From positions 1-33,064 of the forward strand of contig JAFRPY010000122.1 of assembly GCA_017428925.1 (NCBI GenBank): a stretch of 33,064 nucleotides of DNA. The letters run 5' to 3'. Source of the stretch: Prevotella sp. (lineage in GTDB: Bacteria; Bacteroidota; Bacteroidia; Bacteroidales; Bacteroidaceae). Below are positions 1-10,960 of the stretch, in pieces. Each line of letters starts with the position of its first letter. Position 1 is the stretch's first letter. Below the pieces are notes generated by a model. The model was not told the origin of the DNA. It did no database searches and worked only from the letters and a program-made list of their open reading frames with translations. Made by a program: the position numbers and the translations under genes.

Positions 1-57
1 CCACGACTTGGGCAAAAATATAACGACCGAGATTCATAATCTTGCAGTTTTTGGCTG

Positions 58-65
58 CAAAATTA
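58..65 (-). promoter_or_regulatory. Possible -7 element for a leftward gene beyond the left edge
   Basis: On the minus strand the sequence reads TAATTTTG, which matches the Bacteroidetes -7 consensus TAnnTTTG. A second match (TATTTTTG) lies at 13-20. Neither has a TTTG at the ideal 19-20 bp distance. Positions 1-170 contain no gene that I can support. The stretch lies downstream of the secA terminator and probably carries the promoter of the next leftward gene. This is inference from the motif alone. Confidence 0.3.
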
Positions 66-174
66 CTCAGTCAGTTTCAAATCAAAAAATCAAAGAACGC
101 TCTACAACCCTTATTAATAAAGGGATTTATATCAATTAATTAAAATTTATCGCACCACTAATATTTAAGCATCA

Positions 175-204
175 TAAAAAAAGGTCCCCGAGTTCGGGGA
201 CTTT
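175..204 (-). terminator. Rho-independent terminator of secA
   Basis: An 8 bp perfect stem (184-191 with 194-201, GTCCCCGA/TCGGGGAC) is followed on the minus strand by a run of seven T (plus-strand A at 176-182). It starts a few bases after the secA stop codon. The other side is also T-rich, so it could work in both directions. Confidence 0.9.
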
Positions 205-207
205 TTT

Positions 208-3573
<3,366 letters not shown>

Positions 3574-3639
3574 TTTTTATTATTTGATTTTTAAATTTTC
3601 TTCGTTGATATCCTGTTCACACATCTCTCGGAATACCGC

Positions 3640-4923
3640 TCAGAACAGCGGCTGTGCACCGCAGGCATTCGGCGCGCGGATGTGGATGGTGTTGGCAATG
3701 GTGGGCGCAACGCGGTCGACGGTGACGGGTGTCTGCACACGATTCGGCTTAATGCCGGCGCCATAGAAGATGATGGGGACGGGCGCAAAGCCTGCACGCT
3801 GCTGGTAGCGCTCGCCCGACTCTTCGTTATAAAGGTTCCAGCCGGGCATAATCTCGACAACGAGGTCACCAGAATGGGGCGGCAGCACGTCGGCAGCGGT
3901 CTTGACGTCCTTAACGCCGTCGCAGTCCATGAGGAACGAGCGGCAATGGTCGCGGAGCTCAACCTTGTTGATACGGCGCTGCTCGATGAGCTTCTTGTTG
4001 AAGAATATCTGGTTGCGATAGTAGCCCTCGATGTATTTGTTGCGTCCGTAGAGCGCGCCGAGATACATGTTGAGCAGGTTGCCCGTGCGGTTAATGTAGA
4101 ATGTGCCCGAGGGAACGCGGAAGCGCTCGTAGACCTCGCTAAACGACTCATCGGTGTCTTGCGTGCCCACAATGCTGAAAAGCACGTTCTGCGCGCCCAC
4201 CTTGGTCTCGATTCCGCTGATAAGGCTGCCTATGCAGCGGTCAAGGTTCTCGTAGTTGTCGGCATCGTAATGTACTGCCAGAATGTCGCAGTTGGCGTCG
4301 CTGCCCATCAGGTGGGAGTCAATACACTGCAGGGCGAGCTTCGTAACGTTGAAGTTACCCTCGTCAGCATTCAGCGCATCGAAGGCGCTAAGCCACTTGA
4401 AGCCTGTCTTGGAGTAATAGTTTGAGGTCTTCCAACGGTGGGTGTGCTCGTCGCGCCAAAAGGCGGCATCGGCGGCATGGCCTGCCGAAAGGATAGCTGC
4501 ATCCTTGTGGTTGGCAATGGAAAATACCAGCGACTGCCCCTCGGTGCCGACCTTCAATTCGTCGGTGAAAGTGGAACTGAGCAAGTTGCCAGGATTATCT
4601 CCTGCCACGCAAGAAGCGGGTCGCAAAGTGCTGGTGTCGAGCCATTTCACTCCAGTGATGCCGTTGTAGTAAGGCGTTGCGCCTGTCATGATGGCAGCAA
4701 TTGCCGACGCACGATCTACGGGCGAGAAAGGATAAGAGGCATTCTGATAAATCAGCGCGCGCTCAAGCAGCTTCTTGAATCCCTGACTGGTAGACTTCTG
4801 TCCGACGGCAATCATCTTATCGGAGTTCAGGTTATCGACCGTGACGCTCACAAAGAGACGCTGTGCCGGCATCTCGGATGCCAGTAGGGCCAGAAGCGTA
4901 GCTATGATGTATTTATTTCTCAC
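3640..4923 (-). CDS. Secreted alkaline-phosphatase-fold protein, probably catalytically inactive
   Basis: This 427-residue protein has a signal peptide (1-20, cleavage near MPA-QR) and the overall plan of PafA-like type I phosphodiesterase/alkaline phosphatases. The first metal aspartate is present (VTVDN, D30). So are the MTGATPYYNGITG segment (79-91) and the C-terminal PVPIIFYGAGIK segment with its usual VDRVAPTIA follow-up. By my eye alignment the nucleophile Thr position before the MTG is Ala (A76). The TADHG metal motif is replaced by GTQDTDES, and the HGS motif that normally precedes the IIFYG segment is absent. I therefore infer a pseudoenzyme, probably periplasmic. It overlaps the end of lnb by 11 bp and lies 66 bp upstream of secA, so it should be translated with lnb. 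Family assignment is good; loss of activity is inferred from motifs only. Confidence 0.8.
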   Translation of the reverse strand: MRNKYIIATLLALLASEMPAQRLFVSVTVDNLNSDKMIAVGQKSTSQGFKKLLERALIYQNASYPFSPVDRASAIAAIMTGATPYYNGITGVKWLDTSTLRPASCVAGDNPGNLLSSTFTDELKVGTEGQSLVFSIANHKDAAILSAGHAADAAFWRDEHTHRWKTSNYYSKTGFKWLSAFDALNADEGNFNVTKLALQCIDSHLMGSDANCDILAVHYDADNYENLDRCIGSLISGIETKVGAQNVLFSIVGTQDTDESFSEVYERFRVPSGTFYINRTGNLLNMYLGALYGRNKYIEGYYRNQIFFNKKLIEQRRINKVELRDHCRSFLMDCDGVKDVKTAADVLPPHSGDLVVEIMPGWNLYNEESGERYQQRAGFAPVPIIFYGAGIKPNRVQTPVTVDRVAPTIANTIHIRAPNACGAQPLF

Positions 4924-6097
4924 TATACAACAATTTGATGTTTCTAATTAACAAAGATGATGCCACGAGCATCGTCCCCTCGGCATAGTGCTGGAAAATC
5001 GCCCCGGCAAGGAACAGACAGAGGAGCACAATCCACATCTTATACTGCCAGCGGCAATGGCGGCGAAGCATAGCCCAGACGAAGAAAAGGGGCAGCGGAT
5101 TGAGCAGGAGCAGCTGCAGATTGAGCCGCACCGTGGGATGCTGGGAGAAGAGCATCAGGAAAAGAATGATGCCGCTGAGGCCGCAAAGCACCATCAAGAG
5201 TGCATCGAACCAGCGGAACTGCTTACGGGAATACACCTCGCACAAGGTGATGACAATAACCAGTGCCAACAGGATGAGCGCACAAGAGCGGGGCGACAGT
5301 GGGAAACTGCTATCGACGGGTATCTGCGGAACATCCACGAGCGTGGTAGTGCCTGTTACAAGGCGACGGCCGTTGGCCACGACAGCCCAGCCGAGGTCGT
5401 CCATCGTCTCTTGGGGAAGGAACTGCCGCTCACTGGTTGTGGTCTTAGAGTCGGCCTGAAGTCCAAGGAGCATGTCGTTTCCGAAGCGCACCCAGGGATA
5501 GCCCTCACAATACAGGTGAATGAGCTGACGGAAGGAAAGCCCCTCGTGGGGAGAGGCGGCATAGCTAATCTTACCTGAGAGGTGGTCGACAATCATATCG
5601 CGTGCACGGGTGGTGCAGTTGTCGTAGAAATAATTGTAGCGGTACTCGCGGTTCTCAGGGCGGTAGTTTTCCTCGATGGCATCGGCAATTTGGAGTTTCT
5701 CCTCGGCCGTGAGACTGAGCTGCTGCTCCTTAACCCACCGCTGTTCGTAGCGGTACAGCTCGCAGAAATCTCGAAAGTCCTGAATGCCTATCTCGTAGTC
5801 GGTCAGCCCGAAGACGAAGCGTGTAACGAAATTAGGCTTCGAAAACGAGAAAATTCCCCAGTTGACGGCCACGTCGGTGCCGCGCTCGGTATCTTTGTAG
5901 TGGAGGGCGGTATGACCATAGAGCGAATACACTTCGTTGCCTGGGCCACAAGTGACGAAACCCACGCTGACAACGGAGTCGATGTGCTGTAAATAATCGG
6001 CGCGCAAGGTGTTGTCAGCACGACTGTTTGCCCCATTCAGGATGAGCAGGAGCATTTCAGGCAAAACGATGCGCAGGAATGTATTTTCGAATTTCAC
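4913..6097 (-). CDS. lnb: Lipoprotein N-acyltransferase Lnb (DUF4105 family)
   Basis: Lnb adds the third acyl chain to the N-terminal cysteine of lipoproteins in Bacteroidota, which lack the E. coli enzyme Lnt. The periplasmic DUF4105 domain shows the conserved SLYGHTALHY motif (His about 62) and YDNCTTRARD motif (Cys about 161), an NlpC/P60-like Cys/His pair. About five hydrophobic helices fill the C-terminal 130 residues. The reading frame opens at a GTG at 6112, but a perfect -7 element TACCTTTG occupies 6109-6102 inside it. I therefore place the start at the GTG at 6097, giving MKFENTFLRIVL followed by a hydrophobic signal segment. An ATG at 6055 is the alternative. The gene heads the unit lnb, phosphatase-like, secA. 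Function comes from family knowledge; the exact start is inferred. Confidence 0.85.
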   Translation of the reverse strand: MKFENTFLRIVLPEMLLLILNGANSRADNTLRADYLQHIDSVVSVGFVTCGPGNEVYSLYGHTALHYKDTERGTDVAVNWGIFSFSKPNFVTRFVFGLTDYEIGIQDFRDFCELYRYEQRWVKEQQLSLTAEEKLQIADAIEENYRPENREYRYNYFYDNCTTRARDMIVDHLSGKISYAASPHEGLSFRQLIHLYCEGYPWVRFGNDMLLGLQADSKTTTSERQFLPQETMDDLGWAVVANGRRLVTGTTTLVDVPQIPVDSSFPLSPRSCALILLALVIVITLCEVYSRKQFRWFDALLMVLCGLSGIILFLMLFSQHPTVRLNLQLLLLNPLPLFFVWAMLRRHCRWQYKMWIVLLCLFLAGAIFQHYAEGTMLVASSLLIRNIKLLYSEK

Positions 6098-6101
6098 GGC
6101 G

Positions 6102-6109
6102 CAAAGGTA
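6102..6109 (-). promoter_or_regulatory. -7 promoter element of lnb
   Basis: The minus strand reads TACCTTTG, an exact match to TAnnTTTG. No TTTG is present at the ideal -33 distance. The element ends only four bases before the GTG at 6097, so transcription would start at or next to the start codon. Confidence 0.6.
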
Positions 6110-6112
6110 CAC

Positions 6113-6730
6113 TTTTTATTTTTAATTAAGGTGTACTAAACAATAATATTCGTGAAAAAAGCTGTTTTTTAGCAAAATCAACAGATTTGGGAAACAAGCA
6201 TGCTGGCGTGAAATTACTTTACAGAAAAAGTTCCCGGAAAATCTGAATCTACGATTCCGAAATGCTTCCAGACTGCACCTTTAACGTCGCCAAACGGTGC
6301 ATCTGATGCAAACTGACTTTGATTCGACTCAAATTAAAGTCTGATTGACTTGGAATTAAAGTCTAATTCAAAGCCAAACAGACTTTGTTTACAAGCTTTT
6401 TAAAGGGTGGAAACGCCCTTTCCACCGTTTAGAAAGAGGCGTAACAACAAGCAGAAAAAACCAAACCGCTGATTACCAACAAGTTAAGGAATTGCCTGAA
6501 AATCGCGTATTTTCGAGCAACTGTCGGTTTGCTGAACCAGAACGAAGTCTCAAGTGGGGTAAAATAGGAATTATCTTGACAAACGAACTGATTTTATCCT
6601 ATCCTCAGGCAATCATTCCCGACAGCCATGAGTAGGCGCAACGCGACACTGGCCAAAAAGCAGCCATACACAGCCCCAATTCCAAAAAATTGCGAAATTA
6701 GACAGTAGTGAAACAAAAAAAGAATAAAAT
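6113..6730. other. Gene-free intergenic stretch between lnb and coaX
   Basis: About 0.67 kb separates the divergent lnb and coaX genes, and no frame gives a credible protein. It contains the phased repeat described separately (6262-6387) and an 8 bp hairpin at 6406-6426 (GGTGGAAA/TTTCCACC). The segment 6491-6625 holds several complementary pieces: ATTGCCTGA with TCAGGCAAT, CTGTCGG with CCGACAG, and ATAGGA with TCCTAT. The only strong promoter match reading rightward is that of coaX near the right end. A structured RNA is possible but unproven. Confidence 0.6.
6262..6387. repeat. Intergenic phased repeat array, AGACTTTAATT family, with inverted middle units
   Basis: Copies related to AGACTTTAATTG occur at 6314-6325 (TGACTTTGATTC) and 6380-6387 (AGACTTTG) on the plus strand. 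Between them, AATTAAAGTCT in the reverse orientation lies at 6332-6342 and 6354-6364. The GACTTT/AAAGTC cores start at 6315, 6336, 6358 and 6381, so spacing is 21-23 bp and the outer two are exactly 66 bp (three times 22) apart. The upstream 9-mer ATGCTTCCA (6262-6270) also precedes the array at 24796. This links the two loci as members of one repeat family. Confidence 0.7.
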
Positions 6731-6732
6731 TC

Positions 6733-6763
6733 TTTGTTTTATGTACGATTTCCACTAATTTTG
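6733..6763 (+). promoter_or_regulatory. Promoter of coaX operon
   Basis: TTTG at 6733-6736, a 19 bp spacer and TAATTTTG at 6756-6763 match the Bacteroidetes sigma consensus (TTTG, 19-21 bp, TAnnTTTG). The start GTG lies 23 bases downstream, leaving a leader of roughly 15-20 nt. Confidence 0.85.
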
Positions 6764-6786
6764 CATCCTAAAATAAGAAATCGCGT

Positions 6787-7521
6787 GTGAATCTTATTAT
6801 TGACATAGGCAATACGTGTACGAAGCTGGTGTGCTTCGACGATGATACCGTCGTTGAGGAACAGCGCATCGGCAGAGGCGAGACAAGACTGCTGGAAAGG
6901 TTCTGCGAAAAGTTCAATTTCGAGAAAGGAATCTTGGGCACGGTTGCCGACATACCGCAGGATTTCGACGAGCAGGTGGCAAGACTTCCGTTCCCGATGC
7001 TCAGAATGGAGAGCGGCATCACGCCAGTGCCTATCGTCAACAAATACCATACACCGAAGTCGCTTGGTGCCGACAGGCTGGCTGCCGCCGTTGCTGCGGC
7101 TTGGCTGCAACCGGGACGCAACGTCCTGATCGTCGACATCGGCACGTGCATCACCTACGACTTCGTGAACGCCAAGGGAGAATACCGTGGCGGCAACATC
7201 TCGCCAGGTCCCGATATCCGCTTCCGTGCGCTCAAGCAATTCACGTCGAGGCTGCTACTAGTCGACCGCGAAGGCCCTACGCCCACTATGGGCGACACCA
7301 CGGAAACGGCCATCCGCAGCGGAGTGATACTTGGGGCAGAATACGAAATAGAAGGATACGTACGCCGGTTTCGGGAGAAATATCCCGACCTTATCGTCTA
7401 CCTGACGGGCGGCGTGCATCTAAGCATGCGTTTCAAAGAGAAATTTCCAATCCTTGCCGACGATTACATCGTGCCGAAAGGATTAAACAGAATATTAAAA
7501 TATAATGAGAAGAATATGTAG
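6787..7521 (+). CDS. coaX: Type III pantothenate kinase
   Basis: CoaX phosphorylates pantothenate, the first step of coenzyme A synthesis. The 244-residue product shows the ASKHA-fold signature DIGNT at 6-10, GADR at 94-97, the second phosphate motif DIGTCITYD at 117-125 with its catalytic Asp, and GGNISPG at 135-141. Length is normal for the family. The start is a GTG: the frame has a stop at 6769-6771 and no ATG before MNLIIDIGNT-type sequence. The gene opens a four-gene rightward run with the outer-membrane protein, lptC and the CorC-like gene. Its end overlaps the next gene by 17 bp. Type III kinases need a monovalent cation and are not feedback-inhibited by CoA. Confidence 0.95.
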   Translation: MNLIIDIGNTCTKLVCFDDDTVVEEQRIGRGETRLLERFCEKFNFEKGILGTVADIPQDFDEQVARLPFPMLRMESGITPVPIVNKYHTPKSLGADRLAAAVAAAWLQPGRNVLIVDIGTCITYDFVNAKGEYRGGNISPGPDIRFRALKQFTSRLLLVDREGPTPTMGDTTETAIRSGVILGAEYEIEGYVRRFREKYPDLIVYLTGGVHLSMRFKEKFPILADDYIVPKGLNRILKYNEKNM

Positions 7522-8827
7522 CATTGCCCTCATGGCAGCATTGACACTGACGGCGAACGGGCAGTCCGCAAACGACAACAACATCTCGTATAGTGGCACG
7601 AATTCGCCATACTCTCAATATGGATTAGGCGAACTTGCCGACCAGGCAAGCGGATTCAACCGCGGCATGAACGGCGTTGGCTATGGATTCCGTGAGCACA
7701 ACCAGGTGAACCACAAGAACCCTGCAGCATATTCCGCACTGGATTCCCTGACGTTTCTTTTCGATGCCGGAATGACAGGCCAACTGACCAACTTCAAGGA
7801 AGGTAACAAGAAGCGCAACGCCAAGAACGCAGACTTCGACTACGTGGTGGCGGCCTTCCGTGCATTCAAGGGCGTTGGCGTGAGCGTAGGCCTGTTCCCC
7901 TACTCCAATATCGGTTACAAATACTCTAACACGGGATACGTAAACGACTTGAATACTGTGACTTACACTAACACATACAGGGGAAGCGGAGGTTTCCGCC
8001 AAGTTTTTCTCGGAGCAGGATGGGAGGTTGTGAAGAACCTTTCCATCGGTGCCGACATCTCCTACATCTGGGGCGACTATGAGCGTGCCATCACAAATTC
8101 CTACAGCGACTCGTATATCAACACCATCAGCAAGTACTACACCGCCGAGGTGAGCTACTTTACGCTGGACTTCGGCATACAATACACACTGCCCATCAAC
8201 AAGAACAACAGTATCACGGTGGGTGCGGTGTTCAGCCCCAAGCAAGACCTTAACGCTAATCCCGAATGTATGGTGCTCTCAACGAACTCGCCGACGGGAG
8301 TGACCGACACCGTCAGCTATAAAGTATCCAAGGGGCTGAAGCTGCCCATGACCATCGGCGGAGGTATCTGTTTCAACCACGGCAACTCGCTGAAAGTGGG
8401 TGCCGACTATCAACTGCAGCGATGGGGAGAAATAGGATTCCCCGACTATTCCGTCGTCAACGACAATCCATCATATGAAATAAACAACAACTATTTTAGC
8501 GACAGACACCGTTTCACGGTGGGCGGCGAATACTGCAAAGACGAGAACGGGCGCTCCAGAATGAGCCGCATGCGCTACCGTCTGGGCGCTTCCTACACTA
8601 CACCTTATTTAAAAATAAACGGATACAACGGGCCAAAGGAAATCTCCGTCAGTGCCGGTGTGGGCATCCCCATCATCAACGAACACAACAACCGCAGCTT
8701 TATCAATATCTCTGCACAATGGGTGAACCAGAAGGCATCGGCAGGAATGATTGACGTCAACTCTTTCCGCATCAACCTCGGCATCACCTTCAACGAACGC
8801 TGGTTCCAGAAGTGGAAGGTGGAATGA
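7505..8827 (+). CDS. Outer-membrane beta-barrel protein, FadL-like
   Basis: The 440-residue product starts with a signal peptide (1-20, ending in TANGQS). It continues with the SPYSQYGLGEL segment that is typical of a Bacteroidota outer-membrane protein family near lptC and coaX. The rest is made of alternating hydrophobic and aromatic strands with Gly-rich turns, as in FadL-type barrels. The predicted place is the outer membrane. Its substrate cannot be read from the sequence. The ATG at 7505 lies inside the end of coaX, and the TGA overlaps the lptC ATG (ATGA), so translation of the three genes is probably coupled. The position next to lptC suggests an envelope role, but that is inference from context. 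Confidence 0.8.
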   Translation: MRRICSIALMAALTLTANGQSANDNNISYSGTNSPYSQYGLGELADQASGFNRGMNGVGYGFREHNQVNHKNPAAYSALDSLTFLFDAGMTGQLTNFKEGNKKRNAKNADFDYVVAAFRAFKGVGVSVGLFPYSNIGYKYSNTGYVNDLNTVTYTNTYRGSGGFRQVFLGAGWEVVKNLSIGADISYIWGDYERAITNSYSDSYINTISKYYTAEVSYFTLDFGIQYTLPINKNNSITVGAVFSPKQDLNANPECMVLSTNSPTGVTDTVSYKVSKGLKLPMTIGGGICFNHGNSLKVGADYQLQRWGEIGFPDYSVVNDNPSYEINNNYFSDRHRFTVGGEYCKDENGRSRMSRMRYRLGASYTTPYLKINGYNGPKEISVSAGVGIPIINEHNNRSFINISAQWVNQKASAGMIDVNSFRINLGITFNERWFQKWKVE

Positions 8828-9555
8828 TTGGAAACAGCATTATGAACATGCAGGAAACAGCCCGTCTGCCCCAGATTATAAATGGTTTGAGGAAACTGAG
8901 GAGAATGCTTTTCCTCACAATTACCGTCTCGCCCCTGATCATCTTCACGAATTCGTGTGATGAAACCATCGAGCATACAGCTCCGGCCATCAACGACCGC
9001 GACTCCGTATCAATGATGACCACCTATGGCGTCAACACGCTTGTCAGCGACTCTGGCGTCATAAAATACCGCATCGTCACCGAAAAATGGGACGTGAACA
9101 CCGTGAAGAATCCACCGAGGTGGACATTCGACAAGGGACTTTTCCTGGAACAGTTCGACGAGAAATTCCACATACAGGCTTATATACAGGCCGACACGGC
9201 CTACTATTATGACCAGAAAAAACTCTGGGAACTTAGGGGTCGCGTGCGCGTGAAGACCAACGACGGGCTGCGTTTCAGCAGCGAGGAACTCTTCTGGGAC
9301 CAGAACAAGCACGAACTCTACAGCCATCGCTTCTCGAGGGTAGTCAGTCCTGAGCGCGAGATGCAAGGCACCTATTTCATCAGCGACGAGCACTTCAGCC
9401 ACTATACCGTCAGCAATTCCAAAGGTTCGTTCGTCAGGGGAACCGACGGAATGGGTACCAACAAGGGCGACTCCATACTCAGCGCACCCGACAGCGTGAA
9501 GTCGATGAAACGCACCCCCACGTCGCCCAAGAAGAAAATCCAGCGAATAGAATAA
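8824..9555 (+). CDS. lptC: LPS export ABC transporter periplasmic protein LptC
   Basis: LptC passes lipopolysaccharide from the LptB2FG transporter to LptA in the periplasm. The 243-residue product has one hydrophobic segment (about 28-46) ending in NSC, so it could be membrane-anchored or a lipoprotein with an atypical lipobox. A beta-jellyroll region follows, with WTFDKGLFLEQF and YYYDQKKLWELRGRVRV segments typical of Bacteroidota LptC. I use the ATG at 8824, which overlaps the preceding stop as ATGA, rather than the in-frame ATG at 8812. The protein is longer than the E. coli one (191 residues), as is normal in this phylum. The C-terminus is Ser/Lys-rich and looks disordered. Confidence 0.88.
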   Translation: MIGNSIMNMQETARLPQIINGLRKLRRMLFLTITVSPLIIFTNSCDETIEHTAPAINDRDSVSMMTTYGVNTLVSDSGVIKYRIVTEKWDVNTVKNPPRWTFDKGLFLEQFDEKFHIQAYIQADTAYYYDQKKLWELRGRVRVKTNDGLRFSSEELFWDQNKHELYSHRFSRVVSPEREMQGTYFISDEHFSHYTVSNSKGSFVRGTDGMGTNKGDSILSAPDSVKSMKRTPTSPKKKIQRIE

Positions 9556-9581
9556 TTTTTAGAAACGAGTAAAACAGACAG

Positions 9582-10850
9582 ATGTCAGAAGTAGACCTAC
9601 CACTTATCGTCGGAATACTTGTCGCGATGGTCTTTTCAGCCTTTTTCTCGGGCATGGAGATTGCCTTCGTGTCGAGCAACAGGATGCGTGCCGAGATGGA
9701 CAAAGACAAGCAGCGACTCTCCAGCCACCCGCTCGAAGTGTTCTATAGCCACCCCAACAATTTTGTAAGCACCATGCTCGTGGGCAACAATATCGCACTC
9801 GTGGTATACGGCATACTCATCGCAAGCCTCTTCGACAACACCATCTTCAAAGGCATGGATGCCGCTTTCACGGTTCCTGCCGATACGATACTCTCCACGG
9901 TCATCGTACTCTTCACGGGCGAGTTCATGCCGAAGACGCTTTTCAAGAGCAATCCCAACCGGCTGCTCACCATCTTCGCCTTCCCGGCATACATCTGCTA
10001 TATCCTGCTCTGGCCCATCTCGCGGTTCAGTACTTGGCTATCGCGTATCTTCCTGAGAATCTTTGGAATAAAATCGATAAAGGAGAATGCCGATGACGGC
10101 TTTACGAAGATAGACCTCGACCACTTGGTACAGACGAGCATCGACAATGCTGAAAACGAAGACGATATAGAAGACGAGGTGAAGATTTTCCAGAACGCCC
10201 TCGACTTTGCCGACACTAAAGTGCGCGACTGTATGGTGCCGAGAACAGAGATCAGGGCCGTGGAAGACAACTGTTCGCTTGATGAACTGATGAACGTCTT
10301 CGTGGAAAGCGGGAAGTCGAAAATCATCGTTTATCACGACGACATAGACCATATCACCGGATACATACACTCTTCCGAAATGTTCCGCGCTCCCAAGGAA
10401 TGGCGCAACAATATCCAGAAGATGCCCTACGTGCCCGAGACCATGACCGCCCAAAAGCTGATGCAGACGTTCCTGCAGAAAAAGAAGTCGCTCGCCGTAG
10501 TCATCGATGAATTCGGCGGAACCAGCGGCATCGTATCACTCGAGGACATCGTCGAGGAAATCTTCGGAGAGATTGAAGACGAGCACGATTCCTCCAACTA
10601 CATTGCCAAGCAGCTACCCGACGGCGAATATATGTTGTCGGCCCGACTCGAAATAGACAAAATCAACGAAATGTTCGACCTTGACCTGCCCGAAAGCGAA
10701 GAATATATGACGCTCGGCGGCCTAATCCTTCACTATTATCAGAGTTTCCCGAAACTCAACGAAGTAGTGACCATCGGGCATTTCGAGTTCAGAATCATCA
10801 AGAATACAATGACCAAAATCGAACTCGTAAAGCTGAAAGTCAATGAATAA
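9582..10850 (+). CDS. CNNM/CorC-family membrane protein (DUF21, CBS pair, CorC_HlyC domain)
   Basis: The 422-residue product has an N-terminal DUF21 transmembrane domain (about 1-170) beginning with the FSAFFSGMEIAFVSSNRMR segment. A CBS pair (about 205-335) carries the VRDCMVPRTEI and VVIDEFGGTSGIVSLEDIVEEIFGEI stretches in two separate parts. A C-terminal CorC_HlyC domain (about 345-420) completes it. This architecture matches the 'hemolysin family' proteins, now linked to Mg2+ or Co2+ transport (CNNM/CorC). In gliding Bacteroidota a relative is called GldE. The gene follows lptC by 26 bp and is likely the last of the coaX operon. Metal specificity cannot be told from sequence. Confidence 0.88.
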   Translation: MSEVDLPLIVGILVAMVFSAFFSGMEIAFVSSNRMRAEMDKDKQRLSSHPLEVFYSHPNNFVSTMLVGNNIALVVYGILIASLFDNTIFKGMDAAFTVPADTILSTVIVLFTGEFMPKTLFKSNPNRLLTIFAFPAYICYILLWPISRFSTWLSRIFLRIFGIKSIKENADDGFTKIDLDHLVQTSIDNAENEDDIEDEVKIFQNALDFADTKVRDCMVPRTEIRAVEDNCSLDELMNVFVESGKSKIIVYHDDIDHITGYIHSSEMFRAPKEWRNNIQKMPYVPETMTAQKLMQTFLQKKKSLAVVIDEFGGTSGIVSLEDIVEEIFGEIEDEHDSSNYIAKQLPDGEYMLSARLEIDKINEMFDLDLPESEEYMTLGGLILHYYQSFPKLNEVVTIGHFEFRIIKNTMTKIELVKLKVNE

Positions 10851-10895
10851 ATAAACTTTTTGCAAGAAAATTGCGGTTAATTGTTATCTTTTTTG

Positions 10896-10903
10896 TAATT
10901 TTG
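10896..10903 (+). promoter_or_regulatory. -7 promoter element of ppiD
   Basis: TAATTTTG is an exact match to TAnnTTTG. Upstream, TTGC at 10871-10874 is a weak -33 candidate with a spacer of about 22 bp. The predicted leader is about 50 nt and A-rich. Confidence 0.55.
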
Positions 10904-10960
10904 CACCTTGATTGGAAAAATCCGAAAAAATAGATAATAATAATAAATAAAAAACAACAA

